Shown here piece by piece: positions 1 through 8,674 of a DNA stretch of 64,000 nucleotides. The stretch's first letter is position 1. Each line of letters begins with the position of its first letter. This DNA comes from Vulcanimicrobiota bacterium (GTDB lineage: Bacteria; Vulcanimicrobiota; Xenobia; Xenobiales; JADMJV01), in assembly GCA_019637395.1 (NCBI GenBank), contig JAHBVR010000002.1, forward strand, positions 381,495 to 445,494, given 5' to 3'. Below the pieces are notes generated by a model, which searched no databases, was not told the origin of the DNA, and saw only the letters and a list, made by a program, of their open reading frames with translations. Position numbers and translations under genes: made by a program.

Positions 1-896
1 TGCGAAATGCGCCGGGTTTCCAGACGGCTCAGGGAAGCCCTCGGAGGCTGCACCAGCGAGCGGGCCAAACCCGAGTCGACCACCCAGTGCACTCCGGGCA
101 CGGTCAGCGAGGTCTCGGCCACGTTGGTGGTCAGCACCCAGCGCTTCTCGGCGGGGTCGGCGCCCAGCACCTGATCTTGTTCAGCCGGGGCCAGGCTGCC
201 ATGCAAAATCTGCAGACGGGCTTTACAGCGGGTGGCGGCGGCGGCAATGCCTTCGGCCTGGCGGCGAATCTCGCCCATGCCGGGCAGAAAGACCAGCCCG
301 CTCCCCTGCGTCTGAGGTAACAGCTGCGACAGGGTGCCCTGCGGCTCATAACCGATGGCCACTGGAAAAAGCGGCGTCTGGCAGCGTACCAATGGAACTT
401 TGCCCAACTGTTGGGCCAGGTCGGGCGGCAGGGTGGCCGACATGATCAGCACTTTACACCGCGTCTGGCTGCGCAGCCAGGCCAGCGCCAGGTCGTTATC
501 CAGCGAGCGCTCGTGGAATTCGTCCAGGATGACCAGGTCTACGCCCCTGAGACCGGGATTGTCGATCAGGCGGCGTGCGAAGACGCCCTGGGTCATGTAG
601 ATCAGGCGAGTCTTACCACTGACCCGGCTGTCCAGGCGCACTTGGTAGCCGACGGTTTCGCCGAGTGGCTCTCCCAGGAGTTCGGAAACCCGGCGGGCCG
701 AGTAGCGAGCGGCCAGGCGGCGCGGCTCCAGCACCCAGATTTGGCCGCCGAAATGCTCCAGGCAGGCGGGGGGTAGCCGGGTGGTTTTACCGGTTCCCGG
801 CGGAGCTTCCAACACGACCAGTGGCTCGCGAGCCAGGGCCTGAAGCAGAGTGTCCAGGACGGCGTTTACGGGTAGGTCTGGAACGGCTTGTTGCAC
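1..896 (-). CDS. hrpB: ATP-dependent RNA helicase HrpB, C-terminal part cut by window edge
   Basis: DEAH-box helicase of the HrpB family, expected to act on RNA in the cytoplasm. Read on the minus strand, about 298 N-terminal residues are present. Visible motifs are the Walker A loop PPGTGKTT (near residue 31), the DEAH-type box as ILDEFHERS, motif III SATLP, a helicase C-domain start (GSGLVFLPGMGEI) and TTNVAETSLTVPGV. The DExH box reads DEFH, which is common in HrpB. The best start is a GTG at 894-896; it overlaps the last 31 bp of the upstream DTW-domain gene, so the two are probably cotranscribed. The remaining C-terminal half lies outside the window. Family assignment is firm; the RNA target is unknown. 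Confidence 0.9.
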   Translation of the reverse strand, partial: MQQAVPDLPVNAVLDTLLQALAREPLVVLEAPPGTGKTTRLPPACLEHFGGQIWVLEPRRLAARYSARRVSELLGEPLGETVGYQVRLDSRVSGKTRLIYMTQGVFARRLIDNPGLRGVDLVILDEFHERSLDNDLALAWLRSQTRCKVLIMSATLPPDLAQQLGKVPLVRCQTPLFPVAIGYEPQGTLSQLLPQTQGSGLVFLPGMGEIRRQAEGIAAAATRCKARLQILHGSLAPAEQDQVLGADPAEKRWVLTTNVAETSLTVPGVHWVVDSGLARSLVQPPRASLSRLETRRIS

Positions 897-1501
897 TGTC
901 GGTAATAGGCTTCTACGAAGCGGTCAAAGACCTGCAGCAGGGGAGCCCCGATTTCTTCCCCTTCCAGATACCAGAGGGCGTGGCCGATGGCTTCCAGGGT
1001 GGCGCTGGTGTTGGCCATGGGAGGGCGGCGCAGGCGGGCTCGGGGAGGAATTTCCGTGAAGCTCAGTCTCGGCATGTGGGCCACCGGTTCGAGGCGATGG
1101 GACATGCGCCGGGCCTGAGACCAGGTGCCGTCGAGAACAATCAGGTTTTCGAAGGGTAGGGGAGGCGGCCCGGAGCCCAGGTCGTGGACGATGGGTCCGT
1201 GGGGGTCGGGTTTGCCTCCGTGATCCAGAGCTTCCGGGAAAAGCAGGTAGCCGTCACGCGGTACCTCGGAAATGTCCAGGGGATAGGTGCGGTCGCCGTA
1301 ATGAAGTAGCTTGGAGCGTTCCAGGGCGCGCACGGCCAGGCGGGCGGTATTGGTGCTCTTACGGTGTTCGCGCACGTGGCGTACGATCCAGACCTTGTGG
1401 CGATTGGGGAGGCGCGGGATTTCGGCGCAAATACAAAACGCCGGCAGCAGAAAGCAGCCGGCGCAACGATTCTCCCAAGGTTGTTCAGGTGGTTTTTCCA
1501 C
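866..1501 (-). CDS. DTW-domain protein, probable tRNA-uridine aminocarboxypropyltransferase (TapT-like)
   Basis: About 211 residues. The N-terminus has a cysteine cluster (CAGCFLLPAFCIC), and the core carries the family signature DGTWSQARRM. DTW proteins such as E. coli TapT use SAM to add the acp group to uridine-47 of tRNA, so a tRNA-modification role in the cytoplasm is the likely function. The start is a GTG at 1499-1501 preceded by AAGAAGGTGGC, a good ribosome site. A longer frame upstream would run into the PilZ-like gene and has no family resemblance. The gene lies 16 bp after that PilZ-like gene and overlaps hrpB by 31 bp, so a three-gene minus-strand transcript is likely. Confidence 0.85.
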   Translation of the reverse strand: MEKPPEQPWENRCAGCFLLPAFCICAEIPRLPNRHKVWIVRHVREHRKSTNTARLAVRALERSKLLHYGDRTYPLDISEVPRDGYLLFPEALDHGGKPDPHGPIVHDLGSGPPPLPFENLIVLDGTWSQARRMSHRLEPVAHMPRLSFTEIPPRARLRRPPMANTSATLEAIGHALWYLEGEEIGAPLLQVFDRFVEAYYRQCNKPFQTYP

Positions 1502-1517
1502 GCCACCTTCTTTGGTT

Positions 1518-2198
1518 CTAGGGGTTGTTTGTCCTGGTCTTGACGCGCAGGTGATGGCGCAGTGCCACTTCCCACAGTTCCTGACGCTCACCCTCGGGAA
1601 AATCCACAAACTCGACTTCGGTCGCGTATTTCTTCCGTTCCGAGAGGGTCTCACTCTTGACTGCCTTGACTTGAGCTGGCAGCGGCTGGCTCCGGTTGGG
1701 TAACTTGAGGTGGATTTCGAGATTGGTTTGACTGGGGATGGATACGTTGGTCTGCAACGTCAGTCCCTTACGCCCCACCGCGATCACTTCAGCCGCCTGC
1801 TTATAAGGCGAACGACTGGCCTGATAATCCACGCTGGTAGCGTAATCGAGCTTCTCTTCTTCATCGAAGCTCGGTACCTGGAGGTTTTCTAATTGATCCG
1901 CATGGGCGGGCATACTGACTTCGAGCCCCCGGGGTTCGTTGCTGTGGATGTTGGCCACGTAACTGAAAAACCAGGGGGGAGAGAGACTGCAGATGCGAAC
2001 CTTGACGCCCGGGCCTAACTTGGTCTGGTTACTGGAGTTACAATCGATGATGAGGGTCTTTTTCTTGATTTCCGCTACCTTACCATAGAGGACCGTTTCC
2101 TTGACGCCGGGCTCCGACCACTCGACCTCGACAATTTGACCTACTTGCGGTCGGAACTGACCGTTTTTCTTAAACAGACTGTTGATGAGTCCGCGCAT
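1518..2198 (-). CDS. PilZ-like/YcgR-like protein with degenerate c-di-GMP motif
   Basis: 226 residues, soluble, no signal peptide. The N-terminal half (roughly 15-95) looks like a YcgR-type flagellar-brake beta domain, and the C-terminal half (about 125-215) has the strand pattern of PilZ. The usual c-di-GMP-binding RxxxR pair and D/NxSxxG turn are not intact: the corresponding stretch reads SRSPYKQ, then AVGRKGLTL. It may therefore bind c-di-GMP poorly or act as a partner-binding PilZ. First gene of the minus-strand run PilZ-DTW-hrpB, and divergent from the deiminase gene across about 190 bp that contain a 9-bp direct repeat. The PilZ call comes from fold pattern and length and is moderate. 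Confidence 0.6.
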   Translation of the reverse strand: MRGLINSLFKKNGQFRPQVGQIVEVEWSEPGVKETVLYGKVAEIKKKTLIIDCNSSNQTKLGPGVKVRICSLSPPWFFSYVANIHSNEPRGLEVSMPAHADQLENLQVPSFDEEEKLDYATSVDYQASRSPYKQAAEVIAVGRKGLTLQTNVSIPSQTNLEIHLKLPNRSQPLPAQVKAVKSETLSERKKYATEVEFVDFPEGERQELWEVALRHHLRVKTRTNNP

Positions 2199-2275
2199 TT
2201 TGGTTCCACTCCTATTTGCCCCAGTCGAGGCCGAGACTATTTTTTCATGTGTGTCTGTGATCTATATTACAGTTT

Positions 2276-2314
2276 GTCAGTTTAACTGTCAATTATCGGA
2301 CGATGGTCAGTTTA
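2276..2314. repeat. Direct repeat pair GTCAGTTTA in a divergent promoter region
   Basis: The 9-mer GTCAGTTTA occurs at 2276-2284 and again at 2306-2314, exactly 30 bp apart, close to three turns of DNA. The first copy runs into CAGTTTAACTG, a palindrome with 5-bp arms around a central T. The repeats lie in the AT-rich interval (2199-2388) between the divergent PilZ-like and deiminase genes, where a regulator could control both. No other coding signal was seen in the interval. Confidence 0.4.
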
Positions 2315-2388
2315 CGTAATTGTTACATACCTACTACTCGGTTTGGGTTATCCTCTTCTGTAGACTATACAAAGGAAGGTCCCTCCTC

Positions 2389-3909
2389 TTGACTCTCCAG
2401 CCTCTCTCTTCCAGCCTTTCACTGCCCAAAGCCGCTCCCTTGAGCGCCAGGCCCGCCGCCGCTCCGGCCGAAACCAACCCCTCCGATTCTTTCCAGGTCA
2501 GCTCTAAACAGGAGAACACCACGCCGCCGATTACCAGCAACAATCCGCGCGAGCTGGGGGAAAAGCAGTTTGCCGACAGCCACGGCCGGGTCAAGCACCT
2601 GGCTCTGATGTTGAGCAGCTACGCCAGCGGCGCTACTCGCACGCAAATGCTGAACGCCTATAAGACTCTCTTTACCCGTATGGAGCCGGACACTCGCTTC
2701 AGCATCGCGGTGGGCAGCTCACGCGATCGCAAAGACGTGGAAGACATGATGAAGAAGGCCAACGTGCCCAACCCCGAGCGCATTGAGTTCGTCGACCCCA
2801 AAGCCGGCAGCCTGACGGTCTGGGCCCGCGACATGATGGTGCCGTTGCAGTTGACTCAGGACAATAACCGCACGGCCCTGCTCGAGCAGACCCCTTTGCA
2901 TGACTGGCACGACAACGACTCGGCCGTGCCCGGCGCCATCTGTGCCGTCAATCCGCAGATCCTGCTCGACCAGGACAAGCGCATCGTCACCGACGGCGGT
3001 GATGTGATGTCCAACACCAAGGAGAGCTTCGTCGGCCACTATAGCCTGGCCGCCACCGCCAAGAAAATGGCCGACCGCGTCGAGAGCGACCCGGAATTGA
3101 AGGCCAGGTTCGTGGCCGATTATCAGGAGCGCACCGGCAAGCGAGTGGTGGATGCCGACAAGGGGGTCACCTTCCCCTTCCGCATGGAAGAGCGCGAGAC
3201 CGACAATCCGGAAGCTCTGCAGTGGGCTCTGGTGGAGAACCCGAAATTTAAAGCCGCTCCTTTGCGGGCCAACGAGGTGACCGCCGCTCAAATGTACGAA
3301 GAAGAAGCCAAGAAGCTCTTCGAAGAAAAGTTCGGCAAACCGGTCACCATCCTCGGCATGGATCAGTTGGACACCCCCCACGTGGAAGAACCGGCCACGG
3401 ACCACATGGATATGGGCTGCACGCCTATCGACGACAACACCTTCCTGGTTGGCGATCCCGGCCTGGCCAAGAAAATCGTGGCCGGCATGAGCACCAAAGA
3501 ACTGGATGATGCCGAGCGCATCCTGAGCGAGTCGGCCGGTAAGCCGGTTCGCCTGCCCCGCGCCGGCGACCGCAATCGCGACAATCAGGAAGATTTCGAT
3601 GCTTACGCCAAAACACTCAGCGACAAAGGCTACAACGTGGTTCGCGTGCCGCACGCCGAGCCCGGGTTGTCGAGGTCGTACATCAGCTATAATAACTGTC
3701 TGATGGAACGCTTCACCAGGGAAGACGGCACCGATGTGAGACGGGTATTCTTGCCGGTCTACGGTATTCCCAAGCTGGATGACGCGGCCACCAAGATCTG
3801 GGAGTCCCAGAACTTCGAGGTGATTCCTATGGAGCTGGGCGCCCTCTCTCAGCGGTGGGGCGCGTTGCGCTGCGTGAGCAACTGGCTGGACCGCTCCCCC
3901 CACGCCTAA
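2389..3909 (+). CDS. Pentein-superfamily deiminase/amidinotransferase-like protein
   Basis: About 506 residues. Pentein enzymes act on guanidino groups (agmatine, arginine, peptidyl-arginine). Supporting motifs are WARDMMVPL (near 145-153), TDGGDVMSN (near 202), a His-x-Asp in DHMDMGCTP (near 338-346) and a C-terminal GALRCVSNWL, which resembles the catalytic-cysteine loop (G-x-x-x-C-x-T/S-N) of arginine-modifying penteins. An insert of roughly 100 residues (about 225-330) makes it longer than agmatine deiminase. The start is uncertain: TTG at 2389 sits about nine bases after AAGGAAGG; an in-frame TTG at 2320 has no comparable site. The N-terminal 50 residues are Ser/Pro/Ala-rich and not obviously a signal peptide. 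The next gene begins at the base after the stop. The substrate is unknown. Confidence 0.7.
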   Translation: MTLQPLSSSLSLPKAAPLSARPAAAPAETNPSDSFQVSSKQENTTPPITSNNPRELGEKQFADSHGRVKHLALMLSSYASGATRTQMLNAYKTLFTRMEPDTRFSIAVGSSRDRKDVEDMMKKANVPNPERIEFVDPKAGSLTVWARDMMVPLQLTQDNNRTALLEQTPLHDWHDNDSAVPGAICAVNPQILLDQDKRIVTDGGDVMSNTKESFVGHYSLAATAKKMADRVESDPELKARFVADYQERTGKRVVDADKGVTFPFRMEERETDNPEALQWALVENPKFKAAPLRANEVTAAQMYEEEAKKLFEEKFGKPVTILGMDQLDTPHVEEPATDHMDMGCTPIDDNTFLVGDPGLAKKIVAGMSTKELDDAERILSESAGKPVRLPRAGDRNRDNQEDFDAYAKTLSDKGYNVVRVPHAEPGLSRSYISYNNCLMERFTREDGTDVRRVFLPVYGIPKLDDAATKIWESQNFEVIPMELGALSQRWGALRCVSNWLDRSPHA

Positions 3910-5007
3910 ATGCCTGAGGTTTCCAGCCACGTTCGCTCGCTGAAACAGTCCGTCTACGCGAGCCTGGCCGAGAAAATGAAGGCCCTGCCCACCCCTCCCA
4001 TCGGGCTGCACCTGGGTGACACTTATGCTGTGCCACCTGCCGCCGCCCGCTGGGAGCAGCTTGATTTGAGCAGCCCGGGCAATTACCGTTATAGTCACCC
4101 GTCCGGTTTGCCGGTGTTACTGGAAGCTCTGTCGGATAAACTCGTCCGTGAGAACGGCCTGGCCGCCACGGCCGAGTGGGTGCAGGTCACCTGCGGCGCC
4201 ACCCATGCTTTGCATTGTGCCGTGCATACTCTGCTGCAGCCGGACGATGGAATTATCATTCTCTCCCCGTACTGGCCGCTCTTTGGAGGGATGGTGCGCT
4301 GCCTGGGAGCGGTGGATCACGAGATGGCTTTCGAGGAACTGGACATGCGGCCGGGAGTCAAGGCGCTCTACTTCGCCAATCCCAACAACCCCGACGGTCG
4401 GGTCTACAGGCGTGACGAGCTGGAGCGCCTGGCTGCCTTCGCCTGCCGGCACGATCTTTGGGTCATCAGTGACGAGTGCTACGAGCATTATCTCTATGAT
4501 GGTAATCGGCACATCAGCATTGCCAGTCTGCCGGGGATGAGCGAACGCACCGTCAGCGTCTTTTCCTTCTCGAAAAGCTATGCTATGGCCGGCCACCGGG
4601 TCGGTTACCTGTGCGCCCATCCTGAGGTGATGCTCTGGTTGAGAAGGCTGGCCAATCACAGCCTCTACAATATCAGTCCCAGTCTGCAGAAGGCGGCTCT
4701 GGCCGTATTGCAACAAGGTCCGAGCTTTGTTCAGGAATGGGCGCCCGTCTACGCGGCCGCGCGCGAGCGCATGGCCGCGGTCGTCAAGGCGCCCAGGCCG
4801 CCGGGCGGAGCCTACTTCTTTCCCGGCTTCCCAAGTCCGGAAGCGGCCTGGGACTTCGTCGAGCGCGGCCTGCAGGCCGGCGTGGCGGTGGCCCCGGGCG
4901 CCGCCTTCGGCGCTGCCTACGCCCACCATGTGCGCATTTGCTTTACTTGCGTAGATTCGCCCACCTTGGAGAAGGCTTGCGGAATTTTGCGGGGGTTGAC
5001 CGGTTAG
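3910..5007 (+). CDS. PLP-dependent class I/II aminotransferase
   Basis: 365 residues, fold-type I. Typical features in order: GLHLGDTYAVPP, Y-R-Y-S-HPSGLPVLLEAL, the cofactor-ring stretch TCGATHALHCAVHTLL, NPNNPDGRVY, ISDECYEHYLYDG, the PLP-lysine region SFSKSYAMAGHRVGY and a C-terminal arginine in HHVRICFTC. It resembles the aspartate/aromatic-type branch, but the amino donor cannot be named. The ATG follows the TAA of the pentein gene with no gap, so the two are translationally linked. A shared arginine- or guanidino-amino-acid pathway is a reasonable inference. It ends convergently with the minus-strand gene at 5014, with a hairpin at the junction. Confidence 0.85.
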   Translation: MPEVSSHVRSLKQSVYASLAEKMKALPTPPIGLHLGDTYAVPPAAARWEQLDLSSPGNYRYSHPSGLPVLLEALSDKLVRENGLAATAEWVQVTCGATHALHCAVHTLLQPDDGIIILSPYWPLFGGMVRCLGAVDHEMAFEELDMRPGVKALYFANPNNPDGRVYRRDELERLAAFACRHDLWVISDECYEHYLYDGNRHISIASLPGMSERTVSVFSFSKSYAMAGHRVGYLCAHPEVMLWLRRLANHSLYNISPSLQKAALAVLQQGPSFVQEWAPVYAAARERMAAVVKAPRPPGGAYFFPGFPSPEAAWDFVERGLQAGVAVAPGAAFGAAYAHHVRICFTCVDSPTLEKACGILRGLTG

Positions 5008-5022
5008 CTCGTTCTAACGGTC
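4998..5022. terminator. Hairpin between convergent genes
   Basis: GACCGGTTAG and CTAACGGTC form an inverted repeat with one bulged G, spanning the ends of the aminotransferase and of the minus-strand gene at 5014. There is no strong U-run, so a bidirectional terminator role is only probable. Confidence 0.4.
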
Positions 5023-5451
5023 GCGGCTGATGCGGCGCAGGATTTCCTGATCGGAGGCGAAGAAATTGCCTTCGATTTGTACTCCGAACCAGCCAGCCTT
5101 GGCTTTGACTTCCGCTTCGTCGCCGAGGCGGGTAATGTAAGCGTCCACTTTGCGGGAGCCGGCCTGGCCGCGGTAGTGAGTCACGCCCTTGGCCTCCTGG
5201 TCGTCGACCTGTTTCCAGCCTTGAAAACGGGGCGGCTGGAGTGTGTCATCCAGTTTGGACAGCACCACTTCATCGCTCAATGACTTATCCATGCAAGAGA
5301 GGCCGACCCGGTTGCCCAGGTTGAAGAGTCCGCTCTTGGCCTCAGCTTCCAACCGGCCGTCTTGACGGTGAATCCAGGCCTCGGCCTTGGGGTTGCTGCG
5401 TTTGTAGTGGGTGGTTCCAGGGACGTCAGATCCTACGGGTTTCCAGTTCAT
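5014..5451 (-). CDS. Small internally duplicated protein of unknown function
   Basis: 145 residues, no signal peptide or membrane segment. The protein is two copies of a module of about 65 residues. Copy 1 (about 3-68) has WKPV, THYKR, a strand AEAWIHRQDGRLEAEAKSG and SDEVVLSKLDD. Copy 2 (about 78-143) has WKQV, THYRG, VDAYITRLGDEAEVKAKAG and SDQEILRRISRD. The pattern W-K-x-V...T-H-Y...A-x-I-x-R...A-K-(A/S)-G...S-D-(E/Q) repeats with even spacing, suggesting a duplicated alpha/beta domain. I do not recognise the family. It stands alone between the aminotransferase and the HD-domain gene. Confidence 0.7.
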   Translation of the reverse strand: MNWKPVGSDVPGTTHYKRSNPKAEAWIHRQDGRLEAEAKSGLFNLGNRVGLSCMDKSLSDEVVLSKLDDTLQPPRFQGWKQVDDQEAKGVTHYRGQAGSRKVDAYITRLGDEAEVKAKAGWFGVQIEGNFFASDQEILRRISRDR

Positions 5452-5499
5452 AACACTCCTTCGGGTCGCTTACCACACCCTAGCGCGCTGCCCTGAAAA

Positions 5500-5976
5500 T
5501 TAGCTGACGATGCCCACTTCTTGCTGGCGATCCCAGGGACGCTTCAAAGCCAGCCGCTTGCCTTCGGCCGTGCTCATGAAAGCGGGATCGCATTGGATGC
5601 ACACTCGGTCCAGGTCGAGCCGATCGGCGTCCCAGCAGGCGCCGATGGTGGGGTCGTGGTGAGTTCGGCCGCGATCATGGTCGTGGCAGGCTTGCATCAG
5701 CAGCTGCAACTGCGGTGGCTCCAACAGAAAGGCCTTGCCGCAATGGTGCTCGGCGAAGCGAGCCGCTCGCGGCCCGTGCTCAGGATCGTAGCTCTCCTCA
5801 AAGCGCTGCGAATCGTGCAGCAGGGCAAACAGGCGCACTACTTCCAGATCGGCTCCGTTACGGGCCCCCAGGTAGGCGCCGTAGGCGGCCACCCGATCCC
5901 AGTGGTCGACATAGTGGGCCGAATGCTTTCCCAGGCGAAATTGCGCGATCACCTGCTGGCGAAACAGGTCATCCAA
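5500..5976 (-). CDS. HD-domain hydrolase-like protein
   Basis: About 158 residues of the HD/PDEase superfamily: HSAHYVDHWDRV (first His and Asp), LLHDSQRFEE (the HD pair), then ACHDHDRG and DPTIGACWDADRLDLDRV. These metal-binding proteins hydrolyse phosphate esters; this branch is uncharacterised and the substrate is unknown. The best start is TTG at 5974-5976, whose bases overlap the TGA of sbcC (TTGGATGA), giving translational coupling to sbcC-sbcD. A longer reading frame inside sbcC looks non-coding. It may be a nuclease or nucleotidase linked to DNA repair, by position only. Confidence 0.75.
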   Translation of the reverse strand: MDDLFRQQVIAQFRLGKHSAHYVDHWDRVAAYGAYLGARNGADLEVVRLFALLHDSQRFEESYDPEHGPRAARFAEHHCGKAFLLEPPQLQLLMQACHDHDRGRTHHDPTIGACWDADRLDLDRVCIQCDPAFMSTAEGKRLALKRPWDRQQEVGIVS

Positions 5977-8674
5977 AGAGGGGGTGCAGCCTCGGGTCAA
6001 AACTGGCCAGCTCCTGAGCGACCAATTCTTTACGCAGGCTCTCATCGGCCTTGACGATTTCACTGCCCGAAGGGGACTTGCGCACCCACCAGACGTGCTC
6101 CACCCGCTCGGCCACCAGCGGAACATGGCTGATAATTCCGATCAGGCGGCCCTGCGCGGCCAGTTGCTCCAGAGCCGAGAGCGCTCGATCCAGACACTCG
6201 GCGCTCAGGGTGCCGAAGCCCTCGTCCAGGAAAAGGGCCTGTAACTGACCACCGCGCCGCCCCACCAGCTCGGCCAGAGCCACCGCCAGCGACAGGGAGG
6301 CCAGGAAGGTTTCGCCGCCGGACAGAGTGGTGACCGGCCGCGGGACTCCGGAGAACAGATCCAGAACGCGGAACGACTGGGCGTCGTCCAGGTCTTCCTC
6401 GAAGCGAAATTGTCCGGCGCTCAAGGCCTCCAGGTGATGGGAGGCCAGCGCCAGCAGTTCGCCCTGACGCTGTTGCAGGTACCACTGGGGAAAGGTCATT
6501 TTGCTGCCTTTGGCGCGCTGGTGTCCGAGCAACCGCGAGAGCAGGGCGATCTTCTCCAGTTGAGCCCGAGCCGGTCCCAGCAACCGGTCCAGCTCGGCCA
6601 CCTCGGCCAGTTGCCGTTCCGCCAGTTCCACCTGATGGCGGGCCCGGCTGGCATTGTCCTGGGCCTCGCGCAGCCAGCCGGCGGCCGCCTCCCACGAGGT
6701 CAGACCAACCTCGGCCAGCATGCCGGACAAACGACTTTCCAGATCGGACCGGAGCGACAGGCTGCTCTGCAGCGAACCGGCCAGCTCGGCCTGCCGCCGA
6801 TCCAGCTCCGCCAGCAGCCCCGTCAAACCTTCGTCGCCGCAGTTCAGAGCCCGGGCGCATTGTTTGCGCAGAAACTCCAGCTCGCGCAACGGTCCCTCGA
6901 CTTGCTCCGCCCGTTCCCGCTGTAACTGCTGGACGCGGCCGCGCCATTCCAGCTCGCTCTGGCGCAGGCGCAGGTGCTCTTCATCCCAGGCCGCCCGCTG
7001 CGCCTCCAGCTCCTCCAGATTGCCCAGACCGTCAGCCTGGCCTGGCTGGAGTTCGCGCACCAACTCGGGTAGACGCGCCTGGCGTTGAGCCAGCAACTGC
7101 TCCAGTTTGCGCAGTTCGCCTTCGAGCGAAGCGAGGCGGCTCACGCGTTGGGTGGCCTCTGCTTCTAAGGCGGTCAGTTCCTTCTGCAGCGGCTCCAAGG
7201 GAGCCGTTTCAAAAGGGGAAGGCAGAGCTTCCAACTGCTCTTGCAGGGAGTGCAGCAGGCTGTCGGCTCGCTGCCAGCGGGTCTGCGCCTCAGAGTAAAC
7301 CTTTTCCACTTGTTCCAGGTCCAGGCCGGAAGGCTGGCGGGGGGGCTGCCAGCTCTCGGGCAAGGCCCGTTCGCAGACGGGGCACGGGTCGCCACTGACA
7401 TGCTGGCCGCAAAGGCGCCACAGTTCCCCCTCGCGCCAGCGCCGGCGGGCTTCTTCCAGCTCGAGTCGCGAGGTTTCCAGCCCTTCCAGCAAGCGGGCTA
7501 CTTCCTCAACTCCCCTGGCCTGGCGGCTTTCCAGATTGGCCCGCTGCTCGCGCAGGCGCTCTAATTCTAAGGCCTGGGCCTGGGCAGTGCGCACCGCCGA
7601 GCGCAACTCGTTGACCCGGGGTTGAATTTCCTGGACCTGGGCGCGGGCGGCGGCCAGCGGTTCGGCCAGAGCCGCTTGCTCGGCCAGCAGTCCCTCCAGT
7701 TCGCTTTGCAGCCGCTCGCCTTCTTGCTGCAGTTGCTGCCAGCGAGCCTGATCGCGGCGGGCCTGCTGCAACTGGGCGGCCGAGTAGGGGGGGGACTTTT
7801 GCACCCAGGCGGATAGGGCGGAGCTGCATTGGGCCAGTTCTCGCTCGGACTCGGCCAGCCCCAACTGAAGCCGGGCCTGCAAAGCCAGCAGCGCCTCTTC
7901 CTCGAATTCACGCAGGCTTTCGAAGCCGAGCAATTGCTGGAAGCGCTGGCGCAGTTGCGTTTCCAATTGTTCGGATTGCCCAAGCTGTGAGTGAACTTCG
8001 GAAAAACGCGCAAAGGCCTGTTGGCGACGGAGTTCCTCGGTCGTTTCCGCGGCCAGAACCTGCTGAGCCGATTGCAAAGCCGCCGCCGGATCGGCGGCGA
8101 AGCGCGAGCGTGAACCTTCGGCCCGGTCCACCACCTGGCGGACCTGACTTAACCAGACTCCCACGCGCGCTTCCAGAGCATCCAGAGGCTCGATCTGCAG
8201 CAGGCGTTTGAGCAACTCGGTGCGCTCTTTGGGGCGCGAGGTCAGAAAGTTCTGGAACGCCCCTTGCGGTAGGAAGACGGTCTTTTTGAACTGTTCTTCG
8301 TCCAATCCCAACAGGGCCGTCACTTCGGCGGTCATGCGGTGACCGTCGTGGCACAGCACTTTGTCGCCCTCGGCCAGCACGAAGGAACTCTGATTTTTGC
8401 GGCCCACCGCGCGATGAGCCGTGTAGACTTTGCCTTGCAGTTCGAATTCCAGGGTCACCGCCATCTCGTCCGAACGGTCCCCGATCAGCTCTTTGTTGGT
8501 TTTGGAGCTTCCCGAATGAACGCCGTAGAGGGCGAACATCATGGCTTCCAGCAGCGAGGACTTGCCCGCGCCGGTGGCCCCGGTAATGGCCATCAGCCCT
8601 TGCGGCTCGAACTCCACCACCTGTTTCTGACGGTAAGAGCGCAGTCCCTCAATCTCCAGGCGGCGCGGCTTCAT
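5969..8674 (-). CDS. sbcC: Exonuclease SbcC, SMC-like ATPase subunit
   Basis: 901 residues. With SbcD it forms the Mre11-Rad50-type complex that opens hairpins and processes blocked DNA ends. Order of features: Walker A GATGAGKSSLLEAM near residue 34; long heptad-rich coiled coil, about 170-710; central zinc hook CPVC near residue 430, on which two subunits dimerise; ABC signature TLSGGETFLASLSLAVALAEL; Walker B LQALFLDEGFGTL; and the terminal SHVPLVAERV. The length is a little short of E. coli SbcC (about 1,050), the difference lying in the coiled coil. It overlaps sbcD by 4 bp (ATGA) and its TGA overlaps the start of the HD gene, so all three appear to be one operon. Confidence 0.97.
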   Translation of the reverse strand: MKPRRLEIEGLRSYRQKQVVEFEPQGLMAITGATGAGKSSLLEAMMFALYGVHSGSSKTNKELIGDRSDEMAVTLEFELQGKVYTAHRAVGRKNQSSFVLAEGDKVLCHDGHRMTAEVTALLGLDEEQFKKTVFLPQGAFQNFLTSRPKERTELLKRLLQIEPLDALEARVGVWLSQVRQVVDRAEGSRSRFAADPAAALQSAQQVLAAETTEELRRQQAFARFSEVHSQLGQSEQLETQLRQRFQQLLGFESLREFEEEALLALQARLQLGLAESERELAQCSSALSAWVQKSPPYSAAQLQQARRDQARWQQLQQEGERLQSELEGLLAEQAALAEPLAAARAQVQEIQPRVNELRSAVRTAQAQALELERLREQRANLESRQARGVEEVARLLEGLETSRLELEEARRRWREGELWRLCGQHVSGDPCPVCERALPESWQPPRQPSGLDLEQVEKVYSEAQTRWQRADSLLHSLQEQLEALPSPFETAPLEPLQKELTALEAEATQRVSRLASLEGELRKLEQLLAQRQARLPELVRELQPGQADGLGNLEELEAQRAAWDEEHLRLRQSELEWRGRVQQLQRERAEQVEGPLRELEFLRKQCARALNCGDEGLTGLLAELDRRQAELAGSLQSSLSLRSDLESRLSGMLAEVGLTSWEAAAGWLREAQDNASRARHQVELAERQLAEVAELDRLLGPARAQLEKIALLSRLLGHQRAKGSKMTFPQWYLQQRQGELLALASHHLEALSAGQFRFEEDLDDAQSFRVLDLFSGVPRPVTTLSGGETFLASLSLAVALAELVGRRGGQLQALFLDEGFGTLSAECLDRALSALEQLAAQGRLIGIISHVPLVAERVEHVWWVRKSPSGSEIVKADESLRKELVAQELASFDPRLHPLFG

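Noticed and set aside
2719-4098. 459-residue open frame on the minus strand opposite the pentein gene
   Set aside because: Its composition is His/Gly/Val-rich as expected of an antisense shadow of GC-rich codons, with no domain, and the plus-strand gene has family motifs.
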